Shown here: piece after piece, positions 1 to 8,848 of the stretch
How positions within the stretch are numbered: position 1 is the first letter of the stretch
Layout: the number at the start of each line of letters is the position of its first letter
Source of the DNA: SOIA01 sp050116035
GTDB taxonomy: Bacteria > Acidobacteriota > Aminicenantia > Aminicenantales > Aminicenantaceae
Direction: 5' to 3'
Assembly: GCA_050116035.1 (NCBI GenBank)
Contig: JASFPJ010000001.1
Location: 1 to 42,868, forward strand
Length of the DNA stretch: 42,868 nt
Notes under the pieces: generated by a model
Told to the model about the DNA's origin: nothing
The model's database searches: none
The model's input: only the letters and a program-made list of their open reading frames with translations
Program-made: the position numbers and the translations under genes

Positions 1-623
1 GTATGCCCGGAGGGTAAGCCGACTTCTACCTTTAAGATTTTGCCGATCCGGCCGTTTCGGACAAGTTCGCAGGCGCGGTGGAAGTTGGCCACAGAGCGCT
101 GCCAACTTCCGGTCTGCCAGATTCGGTGATACCGTTTCACGGCATTGCACATGGCCCGCCCTTCCCGGAGGTCGTGTGAAAGAGGCTTTTCTCCATAGAT
201 ATCAAAACCGGCTTGGGCAGCGGCAATGACCGGGATGGCGTGCCAGTGGTCGGGTAATGCAATGGAGACCGCATCAATATCTTTTCGCTGGTAGAGTTTT
301 CTGAAATCATGGTAAACCGCACAACTTTTATTCCCGTATTTCTCGTTGACGATGTCCCTGGCCTGCATCAGGTTATTTTCATCCACATCGCAGACTGCCA
401 CCCACTGGACTTCATCCTTTTCCAGAAAGCTTCTCATGTTGGGAATGCCCATCATGCCAAAGCCAATCCCGGCCATGACTATGCGGTTGCTGGGTGCGGT
501 GGCCCCCGATTTTCCCAGCACAGAGGCGGGGACGATAGAGGGAAAACCTGCCGCGCCAACAGCTGCCACAGATAGACGTTTGAGAAATTGCCTTCGGTTC
601 ATTTCTTTTGGTTTCTTTCTCAT
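1..623 (-). CDS. Gfo/Idh/MocA-family oxidoreductase, Tat-exported (3' end cut by window)
   Basis: This is the N-terminal 207 codons of an NAD(P)-dependent sugar or polyol dehydrogenase-like protein; the reading frame stays open to the left edge. The start is ATG at 623, preceded by AGGATG on the minus strand; an in-frame ATG seven codons later is an alternative. Residues 9-16 (NRRQFLKR) form a twin-arginine signal followed by a hydrophobic Ala-rich stretch. A Rossmann glycine motif (GIGFGMMG) lies at residues 52-59, and the family's GEKP motif at 144-147 carries the lysine that sits at the active site. It is the third gene of a minus-strand set with two other Tat-type proteins. Family membership is firm. 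The substrate cannot be read from the sequence; oxidation or epimerisation of a sugar in the periplasm is inferred. Confidence 0.9.
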   Translation of the reverse strand, partial: MRKKPKEMNRRQFLKRLSVAAVGAAGFPSIVPASVLGKSGATAPSNRIVMAGIGFGMMGIPNMRSFLEKDEVQWVAVCDVDENNLMQARDIVNEKYGNKSCAVYHDFRKLYQRKDIDAVSIALPDHWHAIPVIAAAQAGFDIYGEKPLSHDLREGRAMCNAVKRYHRIWQTGSWQRSVANFHRACELVRNGRIGKILKVEVGLPSGH

Positions 624-742
624 ATGTCACATCCTGATTTGGAGATTTAATTCACCTGAGTTATGCGTATAGCGAATAATCCAGGCGAATGAGTTGCCAA
701 AACATAAATCGCAGCCAATATTTTTATAAAAATATTTTCAGA

Positions 743-2053
743 TCAGATTAACTCCGTCTCTCCGGGAACAGCAACAGGCCTGACCGGGAGTTTTCCCATC
801 TCATAACGATGAGGAGAAAGGTCCAGTTTGGAAGAGTTCATCACCCAATCCCAGCTTATGGCGCGTCCGGTGTAGGCGCTCATGCGTCCCATGATGGCAG
901 TCAGTGTGCTCTCGGCAATGCGTTTCCCCTCGTTCAAAGGCTTTCCGTTTCTGATGCTGGCGATCAGGTCGGTATGTTCCTGGACATAGGGATTGGGAGA
1001 TTCAGGCTCATAGGTGAACGCCTTGGCTCCCTTGATGTAGCCGTTCGCGCCATCTGTGTAGGAAAAACCCTTTGTGCCGATCACCCGTTCAGAAACGTTG
1101 GTGCTGCATCCGGGAGTCTGGCGGCACATGCTCATCACCCGTGCTCCGTTGGGATACTCATACTCGACGGCAAAGTGGTCAAAGATATTGCCGAAAGCGG
1201 GCGAGGTCCGCACCTGGCGACCGCCCATGCCCATACATTTATCGGGGTGAGAGCCTATGGCCCAGTTGATCACATCCAAGTTATGCACATGCTGTTCAAC
1301 GATGTGGTCTCCTGACAGCCAGGTCAAAAAGAGCCAGTTACGGATTTGCCACTCCATGTCTGTCCAATCCTTGGTTTTATAGTTGGTCCAGTTCTGCCAC
1401 GCCCGTCCGATCCAGAGTGCCCCCATGTTCCAGTAACACTGGCCGGATACGATCTCACCGATGTCCCCACCGTTCACCCGTTTCATGATTTCCAGATAAT
1501 GAGCTTGATGGCGGCGTTGGGTTCCAGCCACGATGCCCAGTCCCTTTTTCTTGGCCAGTTCTGAACTAACAATAACGGAACGCACGCCGACAGGATCCAC
1601 GGCCACCGGCTTTTCCATGAAGATGTGTTTTCCTGCCTCCACAGCCGCCTTGAGATGCTTGGGCCGGAAATGAGGGGGTGAGGCCAGGATGACCAGGTCT
1701 ATATCTGAGGCCAGGATTTGTTTGTAGGCGTCGAAACCGGAAAAGCATGCAGACGGTTTGATCGCAAGATTCTTTTTGTCGAGCTTTTCCGTGAGCCGTT
1801 TCAGGGAACTTTCCCAGCGGTCCTGAAAGATATCGCCTAAGGACGTGATGACTACATTCGGAGAAGACCGGACACAGTCGATGGCGGCGCCTGTTCCCCT
1901 TCCTCCGCAGCCGACCAGCCCGACCCGGATCTTTTTCGAACCAGCCGCAGAAAGGATCCCGGTTCCGGACACAGCTGCAGCCAGCGAGGCTGCAGAGGTC
2001 ACTTTAATAAATTCGCGTCTGGATAGGCCCTGTTTTGTTTTTTTGTTTTTCAT
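743..2053 (-). CDS. Gfo/Idh/MocA-family oxidoreductase with Tat signal
   Basis: This 436-residue member of the glucose-fructose oxidoreductase/inositol dehydrogenase family has a twin-arginine signal at residues 11-17 (SRREFIK) followed by an Ala-rich hydrophobic segment. The dinucleotide-binding motif GLVGCGGRG is at residues 45-53 and the active-site EKP motif at 147-149. Its length suits an exported family member with the usual Rossmann domain plus C-terminal beta-sheet domain. An in-frame GTG at 2065 would add four residues, but the AAGGAG sequence abuts that codon, so ATG at 2053 is the better start. It lies between a TIM-barrel protein and a second Gfo/Idh/MocA gene, suggesting a shared sugar or cyclitol pathway. 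Cofactor and substrate are not determinable here; Tat export implies folding with the nucleotide bound in the cytoplasm, as known for the Zymomonas enzyme. Confidence 0.92.
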   Translation of the reverse strand: MKNKKTKQGLSRREFIKVTSAASLAAAVSGTGILSAAGSKKIRVGLVGCGGRGTGAAIDCVRSSPNVVITSLGDIFQDRWESSLKRLTEKLDKKNLAIKPSACFSGFDAYKQILASDIDLVILASPPHFRPKHLKAAVEAGKHIFMEKPVAVDPVGVRSVIVSSELAKKKGLGIVAGTQRRHQAHYLEIMKRVNGGDIGEIVSGQCYWNMGALWIGRAWQNWTNYKTKDWTDMEWQIRNWLFLTWLSGDHIVEQHVHNLDVINWAIGSHPDKCMGMGGRQVRTSPAFGNIFDHFAVEYEYPNGARVMSMCRQTPGCSTNVSERVIGTKGFSYTDGANGYIKGAKAFTYEPESPNPYVQEHTDLIASIRNGKPLNEGKRIAESTLTAIMGRMSAYTGRAISWDWVMNSSKLDLSPHRYEMGKLPVRPVAVPGETELI

Positions 2054-2149
2054 TTCTCTATTCACTCCTTAAAATTTATTCATTGAATGGTCTCGATTTC
2101 AATAAATACTGAATTATTCTGACCGCAAAATCAGCTCCGCTTTTTCTGA

Positions 2150-3109
2150 TTAAAAATCATCGCAGGTCCTGTAGGCGGCGATCACAGCTTTTTCTCCTTC
2201 TCGACCTGGCTGGCTTTTGCCGTGCTCCATGCACAGCACGCCGTCATACCCTTTATTGTGCAGGTGTTTGAAAATATTCTTGTAGTTGATTTCACCGGTA
2301 GTTGGCTCCTTGCGGCCAGGAGAGTCTCCCAAGTGAAAGCTGGCGATCTCCTCCCATGCTCTGTCGATGTTCGGGATCAAGTTACCTTCGGTGATCTGCT
2401 GGTGGTAGAGGTCATTGACGATCTTGCAGTAGGGACTGTTGACAGCCCGGCAGATCTGGTAGGCCTGGGGAATTTTGGTCAGGAAAAGACCAGGATGGTT
2501 CCACGGATTCAGAGGCTCGATCACGATCACAAGGCCTGCCGGTTCACAGATCTCCACACACCTTTTGAGGTTTTCGACAACATTGGCGGTCTGGTAATCC
2601 CATTCCAGGCTTTCATCGTAACGTCCGGGGACAACAAGGGTCCATTTGGCATTGGTGCGTTTGGCTGTTGCCACAGCGTCTTTCATCGTTTGAGCGAGCA
2701 TCTTCTGGATGTCTTTGTCCTGAGTGACGAATGATTTTATCTTGAAGTCCGCGTATGCGACAAAAGGACCCAGAGTCATATTCAGCCGGGCCATTTCCTT
2801 TGAGATGGCTTCCTGTGTCTGGACAGGACGCCTCATGAGACCGTTGTCGAACATGGCGCGGAATCCCTGGTCAGCCATGAATTTGAGCTGGTCTAATGGA
2901 TCTTTGCCCGCGTGCTCTCTAAACATACCCAGAGAGGGGGCATATTTGAGCTTGAAGCCGGGTGAAGCGGTTCTCGGATGAGTGTTTCTTTTTCCGGCAT
3001 GGAGTGGGATTGCAGATAGTGCCGCTGCGCCCATGGCCGCACCGCCGATAAACTGACGCCGTGATAATCTTCTGGGTTGCGAGGGAAAATCTTTTTTTTG
3101 TTGTGACAC
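2150..3109 (-). CDS. Tat-exported sugar isomerase/epimerase-like TIM barrel (hydroxypyruvate isomerase-like)
   Basis: The 319-residue product belongs to the xylose-isomerase-like TIM-barrel superfamily, closest in feel to hydroxypyruvate isomerases. A Tat motif (SRRQFIGG) is at residues 16-23. Expected metal-binding and catalytic residues are visible: E198 in VIEPLN, D233 and H236 in NDLYHQQ, H259 in SFHLGD, E273 and E295 in CMEHG. The start is GTG at 3109, chosen because AAGGAGGG sits six bases upstream. It is the first gene of the minus-strand set with two Gfo/Idh/MocA proteins, a pairing often seen in sugar and inositol utilisation loci. The true substrate is unknown. Tat export is consistent with a protein that folds around a metal before secretion, but this is inference. 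Confidence 0.88.
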   Translation of the reverse strand: MSQQKKDFPSQPRRLSRRQFIGGAAMGAAALSAIPLHAGKRNTHPRTASPGFKLKYAPSLGMFREHAGKDPLDQLKFMADQGFRAMFDNGLMRRPVQTQEAISKEMARLNMTLGPFVAYADFKIKSFVTQDKDIQKMLAQTMKDAVATAKRTNAKWTLVVPGRYDESLEWDYQTANVVENLKRCVEICEPAGLVIVIEPLNPWNHPGLFLTKIPQAYQICRAVNSPYCKIVNDLYHQQITEGNLIPNIDRAWEEIASFHLGDSPGRKEPTTGEINYKNIFKHLHNKGYDGVLCMEHGKSQPGREGEKAVIAAYRTCDDF

Positions 3110-3628
3110 CTTGCCCTCCTTAGGATTTAAATTGAATTATATTGAAAATAGATCTGTGATTACGTGTCATCTTCTTCGAATAAGACAACATGATGGATGC
3201 TTGAAATGACACTGAACGGCTGTGTCAGCGGACTGTTTGTAAGGTATTTCTGTGGATTTTTAACGAGGCAGGAATGATTATCGAGGTGTTCCACGCAGCC
3301 GGTCCCGTGCCCATCACGCCAGCATTCTATAAGAAGGAAGATAAATTTTCAATAGGAGCGGGAGAGGTTATATCAGGGAATGATTTGAGAATTTGGAGTG
3401 GAATATTAAAGAGCAGATGTCAAGACAAATGAATCATACAGGGGAATCGAGATTAAGGTTCCAGAGGCAAGTATTATCAATTTTTTTGCTGAGGAGGGAA
3501 GAAAAGACAGATGTTTTTCGTCTAAAAAAATATAACGTAGAGTTATTGAGAGATGTGTCTAAATAAAAGGTGTCAAGTCTATCCTTGCGAAATCCTTTCA
3601 CTCTTTAAATACAAAGATTGGAGTCCTC
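3110..3628. other. Divergent intergenic region of 519 bases
   Basis: This stretch separates the minus-strand Tat set from the plus-strand methyltransferase. I see no convincing gene, tRNA or structured RNA. A perfect TATAAT hexamer on the minus strand (3141 down to 3136), 27 bases ahead of the GTG start of the TIM-barrel gene, could be its -10 box, but no good -35 hexamer accompanies it. The plus-strand gene has GGAG seven bases before its ATG. The rest is AT-rich sequence with no recognisable element. Confidence 0.5.
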
Positions 3629-4309
3629 ATGATGATTCGAAAGATTAAATGCACTTCCCTTCTTTTCAGTTTATGCGTTTTGCTCTTGTTACAAGGTATT
3701 GGCTCCGGCCTTTCTCTGACACCAACAAAGGACCAAAGCCTGGATGAGAAAGTCAGGAGTTTTCTCGACAGCCACAGATATTCATGGCGGGACATGAATG
3801 TTTCTGAGTCTGATGGAAAAGTCCTGTATGACATTATTGTCAAGAATAACTACACGAAGGCGCTGGAGATCGGAACGTCCACCGGGCATTCTGGCATATG
3901 GATTGCCTGGGCGCTCAGTAAAACCGGGGGAAAGCTGGTCACAGTTGAGATTAACGAGCGCCGGTACAGAGAGGCCCTGGCGAATTTTGAAGAAGCCGGG
4001 CTTTCCGAGTACATTGATGCCAGGCTTGCCGACGCCCATGAGCTTGTGCCGAAGCTCGAAGGTCCCTTCGATTTTGTGTTTTGTGATGCGGATAAGGGCT
4101 GGTACAAGAATTATCTCATAGCAGTCTTGCCAAAGCTTGAGGTGGGCGGATGCTTTACTGCTCATAATGTTTCTGCACGACGGGGAAGACGCCAGTACGG
4201 GATCGGCGGATTTGTGGATTATCTGGAAAGCCTGTCCTACATGGAAACAACGTATGATTCTTCAAGCTGGGCCGGCATTTCTATCAGTTACAAGAAGTCT
4301 GAAAAATAA
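3629..4309 (+). CDS. Exported class I SAM-dependent O-methyltransferase
   Basis: The 226-residue protein starts with a charged segment and a long hydrophobic run (about residues 8-28), which reads as a signal peptide or membrane anchor. The rest is a Rossmann-fold methyltransferase of the catechol O-methyltransferase type. Motif I (EIGTSTG) is at residues 80-86, the acidic residue E107 ends the second strand, D135 follows, and FCDADKGWY (151-159) is the usual metal/substrate loop. The normal Asp-Asn pair near the fourth strand is His-Asn here (H179-N180). It stands alone, with no cytoplasmic partner gene adjacent. A closely similar domain forms the C-terminus of the protein at 38968-41136, with the same His-Asn change. 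An exported methyltransferase is puzzling because SAM is a cytoplasmic cofactor; the hydrophobic start could instead be an anchor with the enzyme facing inward. Confidence 0.85.
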   Translation: MMIRKIKCTSLLFSLCVLLLLQGIGSGLSLTPTKDQSLDEKVRSFLDSHRYSWRDMNVSESDGKVLYDIIVKNNYTKALEIGTSTGHSGIWIAWALSKTGGKLVTVEINERRYREALANFEEAGLSEYIDARLADAHELVPKLEGPFDFVFCDADKGWYKNYLIAVLPKLEVGGCFTAHNVSARRGRRQYGIGGFVDYLESLSYMETTYDSSSWAGISISYKKSEK

Positions 4310-4613
4310 TTTGTGTACAAAATAATATTTGAGTAAGAGCCATTAAATTGAGTAGGTTCCTTTGCCGGATTATTCAGGAATTTAAATCAATAGTAAAAAT
4401 TAATATAAATAACCTGGATTATTCGAAGGGTAAAAGATGCCGGCATAGAGTGAATGAATGAACACTAAAGGAAGTTCGAATCTTAATCGTGAGAAAAATC
4501 TACATAAAGAGCTCATATCATTGAAAATATATATAGTGTCGGCATATTTTATGAATGATTCAGGATACTCAATCGAGGGAGTATGCTCCCGGGAGGATTG
4601 AGGAGGAGGTCAA
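4310..4613. other. Intergenic region of 304 bases before the Asp-box gene
   Basis: No gene or tRNA is apparent. The sequence is strongly AT-rich until about 4560, then switches to a GC-richer leader that can fold just ahead of the downstream ribosome binding site (listed separately). A promoter is expected in the AT-rich part, but I cannot single out a convincing pair of hexamers. Confidence 0.5.
4568..4608 (+). promoter_or_regulatory. Structured 5' leader with nested inverted repeats ending at the ribosome binding site
   Basis: CTCAATC (4568-4574) pairs perfectly with GATTGAG (4596-4602). Between them GGGAG (4577-4581) pairs with CTCCC (4586-4590) across a TATG loop, giving a hairpin nested inside an outer stem. 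The outer 3' arm runs straight into the GAGGAGG ribosome binding site (about 4601-4608), six to seven bases before the ATG at 4614. This could modulate translation of the large Asp-box gene; the fold is seen in sequence only and its role is inferred. Confidence 0.4.
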
Positions 4614-7600
4614 ATGAACAAATTAGGGCTAAAATCATCTATTTTTTTCGCAATCGCACTTTTAATTTTCAGCCAGTCATTGTTTGCTCAGACTGATCCT
4701 GAGCTGTTTTCCGGATTAAGAGCCAGGAGCATCGGGCCGGCAAACATGAGCGGACGCATAGGCTCCATCGATGCAGTTGCCTCGAACCCCAACATCATTT
4801 ATGTCGGGACAGCCACAGGCGGACTCTGGAAATCAGAGGATGGAGGCCTAACCTGGACTCCCATTCTTGATGACAAGCCAGTCTCTTCCATCGGGGCTGT
4901 CGCCATTAACCAGGCCAATCCAAACATTGTCTGGGTAGGAACCGGAGAAGCGACGCCGAGAAATAGCGTAGGCGTGGGCCGGGGTGTGTACCTGACCATC
5001 GACGGCGGAAAAACCTGGGAGTTCCTTGGCCTGGAGAAGACTGAAAAGATCTGCAAGATTTTTCTCCATCCGGATGATCCGGATGTGGCTTATGTGGGTG
5101 CCATGGGCACGACCTGGGGAGAAAACGCTGAACGAGGCGTTTACAAGACAGAAGACAGAGGAAAAACCTGGAAGAAAATCCTATTCGTGGACAATAAAAC
5201 CGGAGTGGCGGATATGGCGATGGACCCCAAGAATCCGAATAAAATTATTGCGGCCATGTGGGAGCATCGGCGATGGCCCTGGTTTTTTAAGTCCGGTGGA
5301 CCCGGAAGCGGCCTCTACATCACGGTGAACGGCGGAAAAACCTGGAAGAAGTTGACGGATAAAGACGGCCTTCCCAAGGGAGAACTGGGACGCATGGGAA
5401 TCGCGTTTTCCGCAAACAAACCGGAGATTGTCTATGCCCTGGTCGAGGCCACAAAGAGTGTTCTGCTTCGCTCGAGTGACGGCGGATTCAACTGGCAGGT
5501 CGTCAATGACGAGTCAAATGTCGGCAACCGTCCTTTCTATTATCACCGGATCTGGGTCAATCCCGCGAACGAGAATATCCTGTACATGCTCCATTCTCGA
5601 ATGATGATCAGCGAGGATGCAGGCAAAACGTTCAGAAACTTGACTGGATTTCAACAGGCTCATTCGGATTTTCACGCCATGTGGATTCACCCCGACGGAG
5701 AGATGATGGTCGTCGGCAATGACGGCGGCGTTGTGATCAGCTATAACCGGGGCCATACTTGGCGCTTTGTCGAAAACCTCCCGCTCGGCCAGTTCTACCA
5801 TGTGAGCTTCGACATGCAGCTTCCTTACAACGTCTACGGCGGTCTTCAGGATAACGGCTCCTGGGTGGGACCGGCCTATGTTCTGAAGGAAAGAGCTGTC
5901 TACAGCTATATGTGGATAACGGTCGGTGGCGGCGACGGGTTTGACACCGAGCCAGACCCGGAGAAACCCGGAGCCGGATATGGTATGTCTCAAGGAGGAT
6001 ACCTGTATTATTTTGACACGACACTCGGGACCAGCCGAGGCATTGTCCCGACAGAATCAGATGTCAAGCACAGGTACCATTGGAATGCCGGCTTTGCAGT
6101 AGACCCATTCAAGCCGGCCACAATATATCTCGGGAGCCAATTCGTCCACCGCAGCCCGGACAAGGGAAGAACTTGGGAGATTATCAGCCCGGACCTGACC
6201 ACTAATGACCCTGAGAAACAGAAGCAGGCGGACAGCGGAGGCCTGACTCTGGATGTCACCAACGCGGAGAACCATACCACTATCCTCTGTATCGCTCCCA
6301 GTCCGGTGCAGGAAGGCGTGATCTGGGTCGGAACAGATGACGGGAATGTGCAGGTGACCCGGGACGCGGGGAAGACCTGGCAGCTCGTATCTAAAGATCT
6401 GACCAGCGGGAAAAAGGGAAAAGCTCCTCCGGCCACATGGGTTCCGCATGTTGAGGCCTCGAAATTTGACGTGGCCACAGCCTATGTGGTGTTCGACGAT
6501 CACCGCCGGTCCAACTGGACGACCTATGTCTATGTGACTCATGATTTTGGGAAGAACTGGAAAAGTTTAGCGACTCCAGAAATCGATGGCTTTGTGCATG
6601 TGATTGAGGAGGATGCAGTCAACAAGAATCTGCTGTTTCTGGGAACAGAATTTGGACTCTATGTCAGCTTCAACGGAGGGAAGAATTGGATGAAATGGAC
6701 GCATGGAGTTCCCACTGTCCCGGTGCGGGACCTGGCTGTTCATCCGCGCGAGAACGACCTGATTATCGGCACCCATGGCCGGTCGATCTATATCATAGAT
6801 GATATCTCACCCCTGCGGGAGATTTCAGACGAGCTGCTAAAAAAGAAACTCCATCTCTTCAAGGTTCAGGATGCCGTCCAATTCCAACAGGGACGAATGA
6901 GTTCGCACCAGAGTCCTGGTGACACAGTTTATGCAGGAGAAAACAAGAGAATGGGAGCCTGCTTCACCTATTTTCTCATCCCCAGCGAGCGCAAAACAGA
7001 AGAGACGGAGTCAGCAGAGAGAGACGAGACGAGACAGCAGATGATGGCCCGGATGAGGCAGATGGGAGGAAGGGGCCAATTCCCCGGCATGAGGATGGGG
7101 CGAACCTCCTCCCGTGTGGCTATCACCATCGAAAACAGTGAGGGGAAAGCCATAGCCAGTTTGAACGGGACAGAAAACAAAGGGATTAACCGGGTTTACT
7201 GGAATTTTAGAGAACAGGAACCCAGAACTCCCACTCCAGGACAACCCAGAGGCTTTATGAGGGGTGGCATGACAGCCCTGCCCGGTGAATACACGGTGAA
7301 AATTAAATATGACGACCAGGAGATGAGTCAGCCCTTCACTTTTAAAAGCGACCCACGCATAGAAGTTGACCTGGATGTTCTCAAAACAAATTATGAGAAG
7401 GGCAAAAAAGCTCAGAATTTATCAAGTACGATAAACTCTGCGGGGCAACAGATTGAAGAAACACAGAAGGCGGTTCAGACAGTAGTGGAGGCGGCCCGGA
7501 CTGTCCGTTCTCCCAAAACCAGAGATTTGATGAAAGCGGCTCGGGAGCTCGAAGCCAAGTTAAAAGAGTTGTCCGAAATTTTGAATCCGACACCACCCAA

Positions 7601-7859
7601 ACAGGGAATCGCTGACCGTTCAGCCGGATTGAGAACCCAGGTGATGCGGGCAGTATCGGGAATAACGAGAGCGGGAAATGAACCCATTAGCCAAGCGGCC
7701 GAGGTAATGTATGAGAAGGTTAAGGCCAAGCTCGAAACCTTCTTGGAAAAGTTCAATTCTGTCTTTCAAACCGATGTCGAGAACTTCAAAAAAATGCTAG
7801 AGGAATCAGATTTCTCGCTTTTCAAACCGTTCAAACCGTTGAAGTTGGAAGATAAGTAG
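4614..7859 (+). CDS. Exported giant Asp-box (BNR/sortilin VPS10-like) beta-propeller protein
   Basis: The 1081-residue product has a clean signal peptide (about residues 1-25, ending near LFAQ). The body carries at least eleven Asp-box motifs of the S/T-x-D-x-G-x-T-W type, such as SEDGGLTW, TIDGGKTW, TEDRGKTW, SPDKGRTW and TRDAGKTW, which mark a tandem beta-propeller of the VPS10/sortilin and xyloglucanase-like fold. The last roughly 300 residues lack them. They contain a Met/Arg/Gly-rich loop, a short beta domain (PGEYTVKIKYDD) and a helical tail. A GAGGAGG ribosome binding site precedes the ATG. The gene at 28367 is a full-length paralog with the same architecture. Such proteins are abundant in Acidobacteriota-like genomes and are often annotated as glycosyl hydrolases, but no catalytic site is evident; ligand or glycan binding in the envelope is a guess. 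Confidence 0.88.
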   Translation: MNKLGLKSSIFFAIALLIFSQSLFAQTDPELFSGLRARSIGPANMSGRIGSIDAVASNPNIIYVGTATGGLWKSEDGGLTWTPILDDKPVSSIGAVAINQANPNIVWVGTGEATPRNSVGVGRGVYLTIDGGKTWEFLGLEKTEKICKIFLHPDDPDVAYVGAMGTTWGENAERGVYKTEDRGKTWKKILFVDNKTGVADMAMDPKNPNKIIAAMWEHRRWPWFFKSGGPGSGLYITVNGGKTWKKLTDKDGLPKGELGRMGIAFSANKPEIVYALVEATKSVLLRSSDGGFNWQVVNDESNVGNRPFYYHRIWVNPANENILYMLHSRMMISEDAGKTFRNLTGFQQAHSDFHAMWIHPDGEMMVVGNDGGVVISYNRGHTWRFVENLPLGQFYHVSFDMQLPYNVYGGLQDNGSWVGPAYVLKERAVYSYMWITVGGGDGFDTEPDPEKPGAGYGMSQGGYLYYFDTTLGTSRGIVPTESDVKHRYHWNAGFAVDPFKPATIYLGSQFVHRSPDKGRTWEIISPDLTTNDPEKQKQADSGGLTLDVTNAENHTTILCIAPSPVQEGVIWVGTDDGNVQVTRDAGKTWQLVSKDLTSGKKGKAPPATWVPHVEASKFDVATAYVVFDDHRRSNWTTYVYVTHDFGKNWKSLATPEIDGFVHVIEEDAVNKNLLFLGTEFGLYVSFNGGKNWMKWTHGVPTVPVRDLAVHPRENDLIIGTHGRSIYIIDDISPLREISDELLKKKLHLFKVQDAVQFQQGRMSSHQSPGDTVYAGENKRMGACFTYFLIPSERKTEETESAERDETRQQMMARMRQMGGRGQFPGMRMGRTSSRVAITIENSEGKAIASLNGTENKGINRVYWNFREQEPRTPTPGQPRGFMRGGMTALPGEYTVKIKYDDQEMSQPFTFKSDPRIEVDLDVLKTNYEKGKKAQNLSSTINSAGQQIEETQKAVQTVVEAARTVRSPKTRDLMKAARELEAKLKELSEILNPTPPKQGIADRSAGLRTQVMRAVSGITRAGNEPISQAAEVMYEKVKAKLETFLEKFNSVFQTDVENFKKMLEESDFSLFKPFKPLKLEDK

Positions 7860-8019
7860 AAAAATCAAATATTTCCGGAAGTGTGATGTCTAATAAATGC
7901 TAGCTTTGCAGATTTTAATGGAATACAGACTATTAATAAACAGGGCATCATGAAGATTTTCCTATTACTATTTTGATTGAAAACTATTGATAAACCGCCC
8001 TGGAGGGAGGCAATGATCC

Positions 8020-8694
8020 ATGCTGCCGAGAGTCATTCTACACAATGAAGTGAGTGTCGATGGACGGATAGACAGGTTCACGCCGAACATCGCTCTATTC
8101 TACGAGGTGGCTTCACACTGGAAAGAGGATGCAACCCTGGCCGGATGCGACACTCTGTTGAAGGCCATGGAAGCAGAGCAGGTGAAAAATGAGGCTAATA
8201 AGGCTGATAAGTCCACGGAGATAGATCCGAAGGACTCCCGTCCCTTACTTGTCATTCCGGATAGCTCCGGAAGATTGAAAAACTGGAATTACTGGCGAAA
8301 GCAACCGTACTGGAGGGATGGTGTCGCTCTGTGTTCACTCACCACTCCGAAATCTCACCTGGATTATCTCCAGGAACAGCATATAAGCACCATAGTAGCA
8401 GGCGATGATCATGTGGATTTGAAAAAGGCTCTTAAGGAGCTCTATAAGCAGTATGAAGTCAAGATCATCCGTGTGGACAGCGGGGGCACGCTCAACGGGG
8501 CTCTTCTTCGGGCAGGGCTTGTGGACGAAATCAGCGTGCTTCTCAATCCATGCCTTGTCGGAAGCAAAGGCTCGAATTCCTTGTTTAAGGCTTTGGATCT
8601 GACAGAGTCAGAAGGAACGATCCAGCTCTTGTTAACCCATATGGAAAAGTTGAAGGATGAAGTCGTCTGGCTGAGGTATGAGACACTCTACTAA
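8020..8694 (+). CDS. RibD C-terminal-domain (dihydrofolate-reductase-fold) reductase
   Basis: The 224-residue protein resembles the reductase half of RibD, which reduces a ribosylaminopyrimidine with NADPH in riboflavin synthesis. The N-terminus (RVILHNEVSVDGRID) matches the first strand of that fold, AGCDTLL follows the expected helix, and DSGGTLNGALLRAGLVDE is the signature near the C-terminus. The zinc-binding deaminase half of RibD is absent, and the family contains many stand-alone proteins of unknown substrate. The ATG at 8020 sits nine bases after GGAGG. A nearer ATG at 8013 opens a different frame of only 11 codons and is not used here. It lies alone between unrelated genes, so a role in riboflavin synthesis is not supported by neighbours; a general pyrimidine or pterin reductase is equally possible. 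Confidence 0.8.
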   Translation: MLPRVILHNEVSVDGRIDRFTPNIALFYEVASHWKEDATLAGCDTLLKAMEAEQVKNEANKADKSTEIDPKDSRPLLVIPDSSGRLKNWNYWRKQPYWRDGVALCSLTTPKSHLDYLQEQHISTIVAGDDHVDLKKALKELYKQYEVKIIRVDSGGTLNGALLRAGLVDEISVLLNPCLVGSKGSNSLFKALDLTESEGTIQLLLTHMEKLKDEVVWLRYETLY

Positions 8695-8848
8695 GAACTG
8701 ATTATTCTATGTGCCAGAATGTGTTTTCCTCATAACAGAGCCCAGCTTTAAGCTCAGAAGATACCTGTCTTACAAGATTGGACCGGTTCGAATCAAACAT
8801 AAATAAAGACTGAAATTTATATATGGACAGGGTTTTCAAGGAAAGTAT

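Noticed and set aside
809..1315. A long open frame opposite the Gfo/Idh/MocA gene.
   Set aside because: It is a shadow of a well-supported gene on the other strand, with no ribosome binding site and no family match. The same reasoning removes the other antisense frames in 5514-6542, 10632-11498, 16871-18295, 26120-26678 and 29189-30286.
3565..3577. CTTGACACCTTTT on the minus strand here and identical on the plus strand at 28291-28303, suggesting a shared element.
   Set aside because: A 13-base match between two sites is expected many times by chance in a window of this size; the flanks differ and only the 28292 site has a fitting -10.
8013..8048. A short frame starting at the ATG two bases after GGAGG, out of frame with the RibD-like gene.
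   Set aside because: It has only 11 codons and too short a spacing to the ribosome binding site; the RibD-like start at 8020 is at a normal distance.
8778..8800. A GGTTCGAATC word that resembles a tRNA T-loop in the gap after the RibD-like gene.
   Set aside because: The bases on either side do not form a T-stem, and no acceptor, D or anticodon stem is found within 90 bases, so it is not a tRNA or a clear tRNA fragment.
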